Notes under the pieces: generated by a model | The model's database searches: none | What the model saw: only the letters and a program-made list of their open reading frames with translations | What the model was told of the DNA's origin: nothing | Program-made: the position numbers and the translations under genes | NCBI GenBank assembly: GCA_026196105.1 | Contig: JAPHRK010000042.1 | Location: 1 to 32,044, forward strand | Direction of reading: 5' to 3' | From: Rhodospirillales bacterium | GTDB lineage: Bacteria > Pseudomonadota > Alphaproteobacteria > Rhodospirillales > JAPHRK01 | DNA: 32,044 nucleotides | Part shown: in pieces, positions 1 through 7,936 of the stretch | How the letters are laid out: every line of letters begins with the position of its first letter | Numbering within the stretch: the stretch's first letter is position 1

Positions 1-1292
1 CCGGTAGCTGATCCAACCAAGGAGTATCCGTTAGGATCAACGCTATCTGATTCAGCAGAAGCATTGCCCACCACGGAACCGTCAACGGTGGCTTCGCCTT
101 CAGCCACAGTGTCTGTATCGTTGCTGGCGGTAATGCCGGTGTCGGTAAGATTTAAAGAAAATGTTGCTGTAGATGTTGAGCCATCAGCATCTGAAATTGT
201 ATAGGCGAATTCTTCTGCGTAGGTTTGCCCATTGCTGTGATCAAGATTGTCAGGAGCGGTATATGTGTAGGTGCCATCTGCGGCAAGAACCAAAGTTCCA
301 CCCAAAGAACCTGTATAGGTGCCTGGATTGGTGATAGGGGTAGCAGCAGCACCATCGGCACCGAAATCATCGGCAGCGCTAAGGACTGTACCTGTAATCG
401 TGCTCCCTTCCTCAAGGGTTGCTTCTTCATCAGCAGCTTCTGGAACAGTATCAACTGGAGGTGTAGCTTCAGAGGTTGGGGCAGGGGGGGTAGATGGAGG
501 TGTAACCGGAGGTGTTGCCTGTGGGTCAGGAGTTACTTCTGGAACTGGGGGAGGAGGTGTTTCACCAATAGTACCTGTGTTAAACTCTTCGACAATTGTT
601 CCGCCGCCAGTTGTTCCGCCGGGTGTGGTGCCGCCACCGCCACCTGCTTGCGTGTCGAGGTCGGCAATATCAGAACCATCGCCGCTGCCTTCAAACTCTG
701 ACATATCGACGATTTCGCCGTTGGTTTCTTTTAAAACGGGAGGGATGTCACCTTCGGCTTGGTTGAAATAGTCAATTAATCGGACAACACCTTGTGCGCC
801 CAGATCAATAACAAGGTCATCTTCTTCACGGAGATAATCGGTAGTTTCAGGGTCAAACCCTTCAACAACATAGTTTTGACCGGGCTCAACTTCGATGCTG
901 GTTGTTTCACCTTCAATACCAGGAGGAGCGACCTCAACAACTCTGTTGTCTCCACCGGTAGAAGCAGTGTTTTCATTACCGCCCGCAGCAGTTTCAAAAT
1001 CTTCAAGGTTTTCGTCTTCTTCAAGCGAGAGAAGAATATCGCTCATAGTGAAGAGATCACCATTGCTTAATTGAATAACAGGGAGCTCATCTCCGGTGGC
1101 TTGGTTGAAATATTCCTCAAGAACAACAATGCCTTCGTCATCCAAATCAATAATCAGATCATCCCCATCACGAGAATAATCACTGACTTCAGGATCAAAA
1201 CCTTCAACTACGTAGGTTTGCCCAGGCTCAACCTTCAGGTTTATAGACCCGTCTTCGGTGCCAGGGGGGGCTACTTGAATGACTTCAGCCAT
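1..1292 (-). CDS. Large LapA/BapA-like type I secreted adhesin, N-terminal 430 residues (partial, continues past window start)
   Basis: The leftward frame is open from ATG 1292-1290 to the window edge. The start is backed by GGAG (plus 1299-1302) at good spacing. Residues 4-84 and 118-198 are two copies of one module, each containing EPGQ-x-YVVEGFDPE, then DDL(I/V)IDL, then YFNQA. TAAG lies at residues 101-104 and TQAG at 214-217. A glycine-rich linker (about 216-232) and a Pro/Thr stretch (about 243-290) follow. From about 290 a VCBS/cadherin-like domain begins (GTYTGSLGGTLVLAADGTY, later FAYTISDADGS), and a second seems to start near 390. There is no Sec signal, as expected for type I secretion through the divergent transporter genes. 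The composition is acidic. The role as a cell-surface adhesin is inferred from domain order and neighbours. The C-terminal secretion signal lies outside the window. Confidence 0.85.
   Translation of the reverse strand, partial: MAEVIQVAPPGTEDGSINLKVEPGQTYVVEGFDPEVSDYSRDGDDLIIDLDDEGIVVLEEYFNQATGDELPVIQLSNGDLFTMSDILLSLEEDENLEDFETAAGGNENTASTGGDNRVVEVAPPGIEGETTSIEVEPGQNYVVEGFDPETTDYLREEDDLVIDLGAQGVVRLIDYFNQAEGDIPPVLKETNGEIVDMSEFEGSGDGSDIADLDTQAGGGGGTTPGGTTGGGTIVEEFNTGTIGETPPPPVPEVTPDPQATPPVTPPSTPPAPTSEATPPVDTVPEAADEEATLEEGSTITGTVLSAADDFGADGAAATPITNPGTYTGSLGGTLVLAADGTYTYTAPDNLDHSNGQTYAEEFAYTISDADGSTSTATFSLNLTDTGITASNDTDTVAEGEATVDGSVVGNASAESDSVDPNGYSLVGSAT
699..1283 (-). repeat. Tandem duplication of an adhesin N-terminal module (two copies of about 81 codons)
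   Basis: Copy 1 occupies about 1041-1283 and copy 2 about 699-941, both inside the adhesin reading frame. They share APPG at the start, VEPGQ-x-YVVEGFDPE, DY-x-R, DDL(I/V)IDL, a GVV-like strand, YFNQA-x-GD, and PV before NG. The segment between the copies holds TAAGG, and the segment after copy 2 holds TQAGG, so the duplicated unit may include the linker. The DDL-VIDL/DYF core resembles the prefix domain of BapA-type adhesins; that match is by eye. Confidence 0.85.
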
Positions 1293-1586
1293 TTTAATCT
1301 CCAACCTCAAAAGCGTACGCCAATTATTTGGCTGCTTGCTTAATTTCTGTTTTGGATGTCTCAGCTTAGGGGTTTTGTTTTTCCCTTGTTTGAAAGCTCG
1401 TTTGACATCACGCCTATATTATTTGAGATTATAAAGAGACATTCCAGAGAGGGCATCACTCATTTGAGGACTAAGTTTTAAGAGAAGTATCCTTTCGTAT
1501 ACTGACCTCAACACTCAAATGGGGTATAGTTTTCAAAATTGAGTGAAAATAAGGCCTAAAAGCCCAAATCTTAAGAGTTTTTTAAT
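1293..1586. promoter_or_regulatory. Divergent control region between adhesin and secretion genes
   Basis: This 294-base spacer separates divergently transcribed genes and holds no convincing ORF. The heptamer ATTTGAG or its complement CTCAAAT recurs at 1421-1427, 1462-1468 and 1515-1521. One of these lies in the near-palindrome CTCATTTGAG (1459-1468). CACTCAA (1512-1518) and TTGAGTG (1539-1545) form a 7-base dyad with a 20-base spacer. TTGACA at 1402-1407 looks like a -35 hexamer, but I find no well-spaced -10 for it. A regulator acting on both directions is an inference. Confidence 0.4.
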
Positions 1587-3890
1587 TTGAAACCTGACGA
1601 ACCAAAACCGAATCTGACGCCATCTGATGCTAGTCAGTTTAATAGTTTAGAGAATCGAATTGCTGACTTGGTATCCACTGTTTCTGGAGGCGAAGAGCCT
1701 CAACCAGAAAAGGATCAGTGGCAGGTAAAATTGTCCCATGTTTCTCCAGAAGCAATGGACCCATTGCTGGGTTGTCTGGTGGCTTTAACGAAACATTTTG
1801 GTGACCCTAAAACAGCGACAGCTCTTACAGCTAACCTTCCATTAGATGATGGATATTTAACCCCAGATCTTTTCCTGCGTTCTGCTGAAAGAGTTGGCTT
1901 GAGCGCTCGGATAACCTCACGGCCTCTTGAGAGGATTCCTGAGGCTGTGCTTCCGGCCGTTCTCCTTTTGCGAGATCGGTCCGCTTGTATTTTGATGAGT
2001 AAAACAACGGATGGAAAAGCCACTGTAATGCTCCCGGAATCTGGTGAAGGTGAAGAAGAAATTTCCTTGGAAGAGCTACGAGACATCTATGATGGTTACA
2101 CTATTTTCGCCCGACCCCAGCATAAGTTTCACCGACAGGCCGAAATAGATAAAAAAGCAGGGGCTGTCTCCTGGTTTTGGGGGACGTTAGCCAGCTTCTG
2201 GCCAACCTACTCTCAGGTGATTTTAGCAGCCATTGTTATTAATAGCTTTGCGCTGGCAAGCCCCCTATTCGTCATGAATGTTTATGACAGGGTGGTACCT
2301 AACCAAGCTGTTGAAACTCTTTGGGTTTTAGCTTCTGGTATCGGGATTGTTATCACCTTTGATTTGTTGTTAAGGGTACTTCGTGCTTACTTTGTGGATA
2401 GTACGGGCAAGCGTGTAGATGTGTTGCTATCAAGCCGTATTTTTGAACAGCTTCTAAATATCCAAACCAAAGCCCGACCAGAATCAGCCGGTGCTTTCGC
2501 TAACAAACTTCGTGAGTTTGAATCCTTGCGTGAGTTTTTCACCTCAGCGACCCTTTTGGCTTTGGTTGATCTTCCATTTGTGGTGTTCTTCCTCTTGGTA
2601 ATTTGGTTCATCGGCGGCCCCGTCGTGATCGTGCCTGCTGTCGCAATTCCGATCATTCTTTTTGTCGGGTTATTTGTTCATATTCCTCTGAAGAGAGCCA
2701 TTCGGCGTAACACCGAAGAGTCTGATCAAAAACAAGGCATTGTGGTAGAAACCATTAATGCACTGGATACCATCAAAGCGATGGGTATTGAGGGACGGAT
2801 TCAAAAAGAATGGGAGCGTTTTGTTGGCTCCTCTGCAGAAACGGGGCTTAGGGCAAGGTTTGTTTCAGGTCTTGGTGTCCATTTCTCAACCGCTGCCATG
2901 CAATTGGTGACGGTCGCCACTGTCGTGTATGGGGTGCAACTTATTACCGCAGGTAATTTAACTGTAGGTGGCTTGATTGCCTGTACGATTTTAACCGGAC
3001 GGGCGATGGCTCCTTTAGGGCAAGTTGCAGGTCTTCTTTCTCGTGTTCATCAATCTTCGGCGGCTTTAAAAGGCCTCAACGAGGTGATGAGCCTACCAGT
3101 TGAGAAAAACCCAACGCGGCGTTATCTCAGCCGGGCTGATCTCAAAGGGAATATCGAATTCCAAGATGTGACTTTCAACTATCCTGGGTCGGAAATTGCC
3201 GCCTTAAAAAATGCTAATTTCAAGATTGAGGCTGGTGAGCGAGTGGGCATCATTGGTCCTGTAGGCTCGGGTAAAACGACGATTACCAAGCTTTTAACCG
3301 GGCTTTATGAACCCACAGAAGGTTCAATTCTTTTAGATGGAACCGACATACGTCAGATTGACCCAGCTGATGTACGCCGGGCAATCGGTGTCGTCCAACA
3401 AGATATCGTTTTGTTCCATGGTACGGTTTGGGAAAATATTGCCATGGCTTCGCCTTATGCTGATGATGCCACTATTTTGGATGCGGCACGCATGGCGGGG
3501 GTCGATGATTTCGTCAAAGCAAATCCGTTAGGTTATGACATTGTTGTTGGTGAAAAAGGACAATTTTTATCTGGCGGTCAGCGTCAATTAATTGCATTGG
3601 CTCGTGCTCTTGTTTCTGATCCCAAAACCATGCTTTTGGATGAACCTACGAGCATGATGGACATGAATTCAGAACGACGGTTCTGTCAGAAGGTTTCGAG
3701 CCTCCTCCCAGGCAAGACCATGCTTTTGGTCACCCATCGGCCTTCTCTTTTTTCTTTGGTAAATCGCATCATTGTTTTGGGGCAAGGCAAAGTTGTTGCC
3801 GATGGGCCTCGGGACAACATTTTGGCCCACGCTAACAGAAGCGGGAAAGATAGGCGAACGAAGCCAAGAGGGGGGGCGGAAAATGGGTGA
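1587..3890 (+). CDS. Type I secretion system permease/ATPase (LapB-like ABC transporter)
   Basis: This inner-membrane exporter is expected to energise one-step secretion of the divergent adhesin. The 767 residues fit the family: an N-terminal extension (1-50), a C39-like domain (about 52-180) lacking a recognisable catalytic Cys/His pair, six membrane helices (about 205-480), and a nucleotide-binding domain. In the last, Walker A is GPVGSGKTT (557-565), the signature is LSGGQ (661-665), Walker B is MLLDEP (682-687) and the switch His is H717. A degenerate peptidase domain is normal for transporters of RTX and LapA-type substrates, whose N-termini are not cleaved by the exporter. The start is TTG 1587 with a weak AAGAG upstream; the next Met (1755) would cut into the C39-like domain. 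It overlaps the next gene by 8 bases. Confidence 0.93.
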   Translation: MKPDEPKPNLTPSDASQFNSLENRIADLVSTVSGGEEPQPEKDQWQVKLSHVSPEAMDPLLGCLVALTKHFGDPKTATALTANLPLDDGYLTPDLFLRSAERVGLSARITSRPLERIPEAVLPAVLLLRDRSACILMSKTTDGKATVMLPESGEGEEEISLEELRDIYDGYTIFARPQHKFHRQAEIDKKAGAVSWFWGTLASFWPTYSQVILAAIVINSFALASPLFVMNVYDRVVPNQAVETLWVLASGIGIVITFDLLLRVLRAYFVDSTGKRVDVLLSSRIFEQLLNIQTKARPESAGAFANKLREFESLREFFTSATLLALVDLPFVVFFLLVIWFIGGPVVIVPAVAIPIILFVGLFVHIPLKRAIRRNTEESDQKQGIVVETINALDTIKAMGIEGRIQKEWERFVGSSAETGLRARFVSGLGVHFSTAAMQLVTVATVVYGVQLITAGNLTVGGLIACTILTGRAMAPLGQVAGLLSRVHQSSAALKGLNEVMSLPVEKNPTRRYLSRADLKGNIEFQDVTFNYPGSEIAALKNANFKIEAGERVGIIGPVGSGKTTITKLLTGLYEPTEGSILLDGTDIRQIDPADVRRAIGVVQQDIVLFHGTVWENIAMASPYADDATILDAARMAGVDDFVKANPLGYDIVVGEKGQFLSGGQRQLIALARALVSDPKTMLLDEPTSMMDMNSERRFCQKVSSLLPGKTMLLVTHRPSLFSLVNRIIVLGQGKVVADGPRDNILAHANRSGKDRRTKPRGGAENG

Positions 3891-5211
3891 TTTAAAACAA
3901 TGGAATGATGCCGACTTTACCTCAGAAGTTCTTGCTGCAAGGCTTCAAGGCCCTCGCCCAGCTTCAAAAGTCCTTTTACTTTTTGTCGTGTTGTTCTTTG
4001 TTGCGGCGGCATATTGGGCAAGTACGGCCTATATTGATGAAGTTACCCATGGGGAAGGGAAAGTTATTCCTTCTTCCCAAGTTCAAGTTATTCAGAATCT
4101 TGAAGGTGGTATTCTCAAAGAAATTATGGTGACAGAGGGCGCTATTGTTGAAGCAGGGCAGGTTCTTCTGCGTATTGATGACACAGGCTTTGCTTCAAGC
4201 TTGGGGGAGATGCGCGGAAACTATAATACCCTCCTTGGACAAGCGTCCCGACTGAAAGCGGAAGCGGAAAATACAGAGCTTAAGTTCCCTGAAAAACTCG
4301 AAAAAGAAGCTCCGCAAATTGTTTATGCCGAAAAAAATCTATTTGCAGCACGCAAAGCTGAAATGGCCTCACAATTAGGAATTCTGGAACAACAGGCAGA
4401 TCAGCGCCGACAGGAAATGGTTGAGGTCGAAGGAAAATTATCTAAGCTTCGCCAGAAACTTACTCTAATCCAAGAAGAGTTGGATTTGATTGCGCCTTTG
4501 GTTAAGCAAGGTATCGTCCCGAAGCTGGATCATTTGCGTTTGCGTAAAGAAGTCGGGGATATCAGAGGTGAAATAGAAGCAACAAAGTTGGCAATCCCTC
4601 GGGCTGAAGCGGTTTTACGAGAAGCTGAACAACGGGTATCAGATCGGCAATTGAATTTTCAGTCAGAATCTCGTTTGCAATACAATAAAAAGATGGCTGA
4701 GATGGCAGCAATCAATCAAACGCTTTTAGCTGCCAAAGATCGGGTATCTCGTACTGAAGTTCGTTCTCCTCTTAAAGGCGTGGTCAAAGAGTTAAAAATC
4801 AGAACCGTCGGGGGAGTTATTCAACCAGGTCAAGCGTTAATGGAGGTCGTTCCCCTACAAGATAACTTGCTTGTTGAAGCAAAAATTCGTCCTGCCGACA
4901 TCGCCTTTATCAAACCAGGACAACCAGTGACGGTTAAATTCACGGCTTATGATTTTTCAATTTATGGTGGTTTATCTGGTTCGTTGCAAAGAATAAGCGC
5001 TGATACAATTGTTGATGAAAAGTCCGGTGAGGCTTTCTATAAAATTATCGTCAAAACGGATGTTAACTACCTAGAAAAATATAATAAAAAGCTCCCAATC
5101 ATCCCAGGAATGGTCGCAAGCGTTGACCTTTTGACAGGTGAAAAAACCATCCTTGATTATATCTTAAAACCAATCCTAAAAACCAAGAGCAGAGCACTTC
5201 AGGAGAGATAA
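3883..5211 (+). CDS. HlyD family type I secretion periplasmic adaptor (LapC-like)
   Basis: This membrane fusion protein should bridge the ABC exporter and an outer-membrane TolC-type channel, which is not encoded nearby. The 442-residue protein has a short cytoplasmic N-terminus, one membrane helix (about 28-46), the family sequence HGEGKVIPSSQVQVIQNLEG, a long coiled-coil hairpin (roughly 110-300), a second lipoyl/barrel segment (RSPLKGVVKELKIRTVGGV), and the family ending TGEKTILDYILKPI. ATG 3883 is chosen over the in-frame upstream TTG because GAGGGGGG (3869-3876) precedes it and the hydrophobic helix is then correctly placed. Overlap with the transporter gene (stop 3888-3890) implies translational coupling. 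The substrate is probably the adhesin at 1-1292. Confidence 0.93.
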   Translation: MGDLKQWNDADFTSEVLAARLQGPRPASKVLLLFVVLFFVAAAYWASTAYIDEVTHGEGKVIPSSQVQVIQNLEGGILKEIMVTEGAIVEAGQVLLRIDDTGFASSLGEMRGNYNTLLGQASRLKAEAENTELKFPEKLEKEAPQIVYAEKNLFAARKAEMASQLGILEQQADQRRQEMVEVEGKLSKLRQKLTLIQEELDLIAPLVKQGIVPKLDHLRLRKEVGDIRGEIEATKLAIPRAEAVLREAEQRVSDRQLNFQSESRLQYNKKMAEMAAINQTLLAAKDRVSRTEVRSPLKGVVKELKIRTVGGVIQPGQALMEVVPLQDNLLVEAKIRPADIAFIKPGQPVTVKFTAYDFSIYGGLSGSLQRISADTIVDEKSGEAFYKIIVKTDVNYLEKYNKKLPIIPGMVASVDLLTGEKTILDYILKPILKTKSRALQER

Positions 5212-5296
5212 GCCTTAAGAGCCCTACGCCATTAGGTGAGTGTCAGGTGGGGCGGAGAATCATCTTCACTATATCACTCCAGATGAGAAAGACCAC

Positions 5297-5324
5297 TTGA
5301 CGCACAATAATACCATACTATAAT
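5297..5324 (+). promoter_or_regulatory. Near-consensus sigma-70-type promoter for the 53-codon ORF
   Basis: TTGACG (5297-5302) and TATAAT (5319-5324) are separated by 16 bases. Transcription would start near 5331, giving a leader of about 25 bases that contains GGAGG. It is among the best promoter matches in the window. Confidence 0.65.
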
Positions 5325-5355
5325 AGTCAGGTATTAAGGAATGATGGAGGTCAAA

Positions 5356-5517
5356 ATGAAACAGCCAATTGGTTACAGAATGGACCGTTACGGTCGTATC
5401 CTCTTCAGGTGCGCAGGTGGTGTTGAACGTCACGCAACCGAAGAAGAGGGACAGTTAATGGCCTATACAAGGCCAGAAATGGTGACGCCTGCCATCGCTA
5501 TAGACAGTCAGGCATAA
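5356..5517 (+). CDS. Small protein of unknown function, 53 residues
   Basis: I do not recognise this protein. The ORF starts at ATG 5356 with a strong GGAGG (5346-5350) five bases upstream, has a near-consensus promoter, and ends with TAA at 5515-5517. The product begins MKQPIGYRMDRYGRILFRC and is basic at the N-terminus and neutral to acidic later (ATEEEGQ). It contains one Cys (19) and no membrane segment or signal peptide. It stands alone between the secretion operon and the potassium channel gene. Promoter, ribosome site and following inverted repeat together argue for a real, well-expressed transcription unit. Coding is likely but not certain, because so short an ORF could also lie within an RNA gene. 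Confidence 0.6.
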   Translation: MKQPIGYRMDRYGRILFRCAGGVERHATEEEGQLMAYTRPEMVTPAIAIDSQA

Positions 5518-5537
5518 ACCAAATAAATTACCTTTGA

Positions 5538-5575
5538 GGATAAAAGAAGCGGGTGTTTTCCTGGTTCTTTTATCC
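5538..5575. repeat. Perfect 11-base inverted repeat, possible terminator or processing hairpin
   Basis: GGATAAAAGAA (5538-5548) and TTCTTTTATCC (5565-5575) are exact complements with a 16-base loop, 20 bases after the stop of the small ORF. No T-run follows on the plus strand, so it is not a textbook intrinsic terminator. Confidence 0.45.
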
Positions 5576-5716
5576 GACTAATGAAGTAATGTATATTCCT
5601 TCTAAATCTTCTTGTCCTTCCTAGTTTAAATTGATTTGCGTCTGGTTAGGTATTTATTAAAGCGTTTTTGGTTCACTGGAGGCTTAAACGTAAATACCTT
5701 TGAGGGGACAAGGCCT

Positions 5717-6793
5717 ATGCGTTGGCGTAAACGCGTTTGGGATGTGCTGGAAATTGCTGAGGAAGGAGATAAGGTTAGCCGCTTTGCTGACTTTGCTTTG
5801 TTCTTTCTGGTTGGGGCTAATGTCCTGGCAATTATCCTTGAATCTGTTCCTTCCATTTATAATGGGAATAAAGTTTTTTTCGATATATTCGAAATCGTTT
5901 CAGTGATGCTTTTTAGTGCCGAATATCTGTTCCGGTTATGGAGTTGTGTTGAAGACCCAGCTCACTTGAAGGATACCCATACAGAAACCCGCCTGAAGTT
6001 TATGGGCTCCAGTATCGCATTGATCGATTTAGCAGCGATTTTGCCGTTTTATCTCCAGTTTATTTTCCCTGGTATCGACCTTCGTTTCTTAAGGGTATTG
6101 CGGATGTTGAGGATTTTGAAGCTTACCCGGTATTCATCGGCGATGAATTTGTTGCTGCGAGTTCTCTACCAAGAACGTGCTGCTTTTAGTGCTGCCTTTA
6201 CCATCTTGATTATGGTTTTGATCCTCGTTTCTTGCGGTATTTATTTGGTGGAATTTGAGGCTCAACCTGAAGCTTTTGGCTCGATTCCAGCCGCCATGTG
6301 GTGGGCGATGGCGACCTTGACGACGGTAGGATATGGGGATGTTACGCCAATCACAGCTATGGGGAAATTATTTGGTGCGGTAGTTACTGTTGTTGGCGTA
6401 GGGATGGTTGCCCTGCCAGCAGGTATCCTTGCCTCAAGTTTTTCTGAATTGCTGCGTCGTCGCCAACAAGAATATCGGTTGTCAGTTAAGAAGGCTCTAG
6501 AAGATGGAAATATTTCGGACGAGGAAGAAGCTGAGCTTGAAGAGATTCGGAAAGAGCTAAACCTTTCTCATGAAGATTCAGATGAACTCAAAAGCCAAAC
6601 TAAAAAAGAAGTTGAGGTCAATCGAGAATACGAGACAGATATTCTTCGGTCTGTTGAGGGTGAGACCTTGAAAGAAGCTGAAGAACGCCTGGAAAAAGAT
6701 TTAGAGAAAATTCTTGATAGGGGTATCCCTGGCCACCCTAATGCTTGCCCTCATTGTGGGAGCCATCTTCCTGAGGATGGTGGCTGGCAGTAA
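5717..6793 (+). CDS. Voltage-gated potassium channel, 6-TM (Kv/KvAP type)
   Basis: This inner-membrane tetrameric channel is predicted to conduct K+ in response to voltage. The 358 residues show S1-S4 at about 24-140, with the charged S4 as R123, R126, R129, R132, K135, R138 at three-residue intervals. The pore loop carries the filter TVGYGD (203-208), followed by S6 (about 215-242). The C-terminus (about 245-358) is a highly acidic coiled coil with repeated Glu/Lys pairs, ending in ACPHCGSH (343-350), a single CxxC knuckle. ATG 5717 is chosen over the upstream in-frame TTG because GAGGGG (5702-5707) precedes it and the N-terminus then matches usual family starts. It stands alone, and its stop abuts the stop of the opposing cytochrome gene. 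Confidence 0.92.
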   Translation: MRWRKRVWDVLEIAEEGDKVSRFADFALFFLVGANVLAIILESVPSIYNGNKVFFDIFEIVSVMLFSAEYLFRLWSCVEDPAHLKDTHTETRLKFMGSSIALIDLAAILPFYLQFIFPGIDLRFLRVLRMLRILKLTRYSSAMNLLLRVLYQERAAFSAAFTILIMVLILVSCGIYLVEFEAQPEAFGSIPAAMWWAMATLTTVGYGDVTPITAMGKLFGAVVTVVGVGMVALPAGILASSFSELLRRRQQEYRLSVKKALEDGNISDEEEAELEEIRKELNLSHEDSDELKSQTKKEVEVNREYETDILRSVEGETLKEAEERLEKDLEKILDRGIPGHPNACPHCGSHLPEDGGWQ

Positions 6794-7348
6794 TTAGCTT
6801 TTTTGTTTTGTTATTTTCTGTTGGTGTTTGCGAATTTTCTCGGGCCATTGGCTTTTGATATAATCCAGCGACATGTTGATTTGTTTGTCGTCGATGACCC
6901 CCTCAAAAGCAGGCATTTCACTTTTTATGCCGGGCAAGGCGTATGGTTGTCCCCCATATTTTGAGATATCAAACAACATCTTGTCAGATAGGCGCCAAGC
7001 GTTACCGGTTTCGTTCATAGCGGGGGAATGTTCGGGATCTTTTTCGGTGCGACGGAACCATTCTGATTTTCCATCAAGCTTAAAGCCGTGACAATAGGCA
7101 CAGTAAGCATTGTAGACATCTTTCCCAGTAGCTAGAGGCCCAACCTTATGACGATTTTTTAGTTTCTTTTCTTTCTCAGTCTTCACGATGCTAAGAGAGA
7201 AACCAAGTCCAATGACACAAATTAGGGTAATTCCTCCTGCAATTAAGCCGCGCTTCCGCTTTTTCTTATTCTCCGTGAGAAGCTTTTGACTAACCTTTTG
7301 CCCCGGGGTTGGTTCGTCGGCTTCTAAATCATCAAATTGGCGCGCCAT
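6794..7348 (-). CDS. Membrane-anchored monohaem cytochrome c
   Basis: This is an electron carrier held at the periplasmic face of the inner membrane. The 184-residue protein has a basic cytoplasmic tail (about 1-33, with KKKRKR), one uncleaved helix (about 34-52), and a cytochrome c domain with CAYCH (83-87) covalently binding haem. M145 in SEMPAF is the likely sixth ligand. It is a paralogue of the gene just upstream (7372-7833): both end with a D-K-x-I pattern, then L-x-YIKSQWP and KI. No oxidase or bc1 gene is adjacent, so the redox partner is unknown. The ribosome site is weak (TAAGG a few bases before the ATG). The gene is probably cotranscribed with the upstream paralogue across a 23-base gap. 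Confidence 0.88.
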   Translation of the reverse strand: MARQFDDLEADEPTPGQKVSQKLLTENKKKRKRGLIAGGITLICVIGLGFSLSIVKTEKEKKLKNRHKVGPLATGKDVYNAYCAYCHGFKLDGKSEWFRRTEKDPEHSPAMNETGNAWRLSDKMLFDISKYGGQPYALPGIKSEMPAFEGVIDDKQINMSLDYIKSQWPEKIRKHQQKITKQKS

Positions 7349-7371
7349 GCCTTAATTTTCCCTTTTTAACC

Positions 7372-7833
7372 CTATTGAGGGTTTCTGTTTTCTTGTTGGT
7401 ATTGAATTTTAACCGGCCATTGGCTCTTTATATAAGATAAAACGGCCCATATTTCTTTATCGCTTAAGATTTCACCAAATCCAGGCATATGGCTCTGGAA
7501 TCCTTTTGGTGCAAGAGCCTCCCCTCCTTTTTTGGTGTAGTCAAAGAGAAAACTGTCAGGGTGGTGCCAAGTATGACCGCTTTCGTCATGAGGTGGTGCA
7601 GGAAGGCCACCATCGGGAAGAGGTTCTCTCCAGTTTGGTTGACCTTTAAGGTCTTTACCATGGCATTCGGTTGCACAGTTGGCCTGATAAATATGTTTGC
7701 CTAAATTTACCATCTCCTGATTGGTCGCATCTATCCCTCTGTTTTGTTGGTTCAGGGCTTGGGAAAGAACAAGTAGAATGGCAACCACGAGGCCAACTGC
7801 AATAAGACCTGGTATTAAAATTTTACCATTCAT
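7372..7833 (-). CDS. Membrane-anchored cytochrome c with an unusual CX3CH haem motif
   Basis: This is the first gene of a two-cytochrome operon. The 153-residue protein has a membrane helix at about 5-26 and then a cytochrome c domain. The haem motif reads C53-A-T-E-C57-H58, three residues between the cysteines instead of two. M116 in SHMPGF is the probable axial ligand, and the C-terminus matches the downstream paralogue (YIKSQWP). The bases at plus 7660-7677 support the extra codon and the frame stays open on both sides, so this is an insertion of one residue, not a frameshift. The start is ATG 7833 with GAGG seven bases upstream. Covalent haem attachment remains plausible but is less certain than for the paralogue. 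Confidence 0.87.
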   Translation of the reverse strand: MNGKILIPGLIAVGLVVAILLVLSQALNQQNRGIDATNQEMVNLGKHIYQANCATECHGKDLKGQPNWREPLPDGGLPAPPHDESGHTWHHPDSFLFDYTKKGGEALAPKGFQSHMPGFGEILSDKEIWAVLSYIKSQWPVKIQYQQENRNPQ

Positions 7834-7936
7834 AACTATTCCTCATCACTTTTCTGTCAAAGGGGTGTTCCCATAGGAAACCCAGACTATACTTATACCA
7901 AATTTATCTTAATGAAAATTATGGAGTTGGCCCAAT

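Noticed and set aside
225-771. Two long plus-strand ORFs in the adhesin region (225-701 and 319-771)
   Set aside because: They are the antisense of the Gly/Pro/Thr-rich adhesin frame, have low-complexity Ser/Gly/Cys content, and lack ribosome sites and family features.
1071-1343. Plus-strand ORF of 90 codons
   Set aside because: It is antisense to the first adhesin module and its start lacks a ribosome site; the adhesin frame is clearly the coding one.
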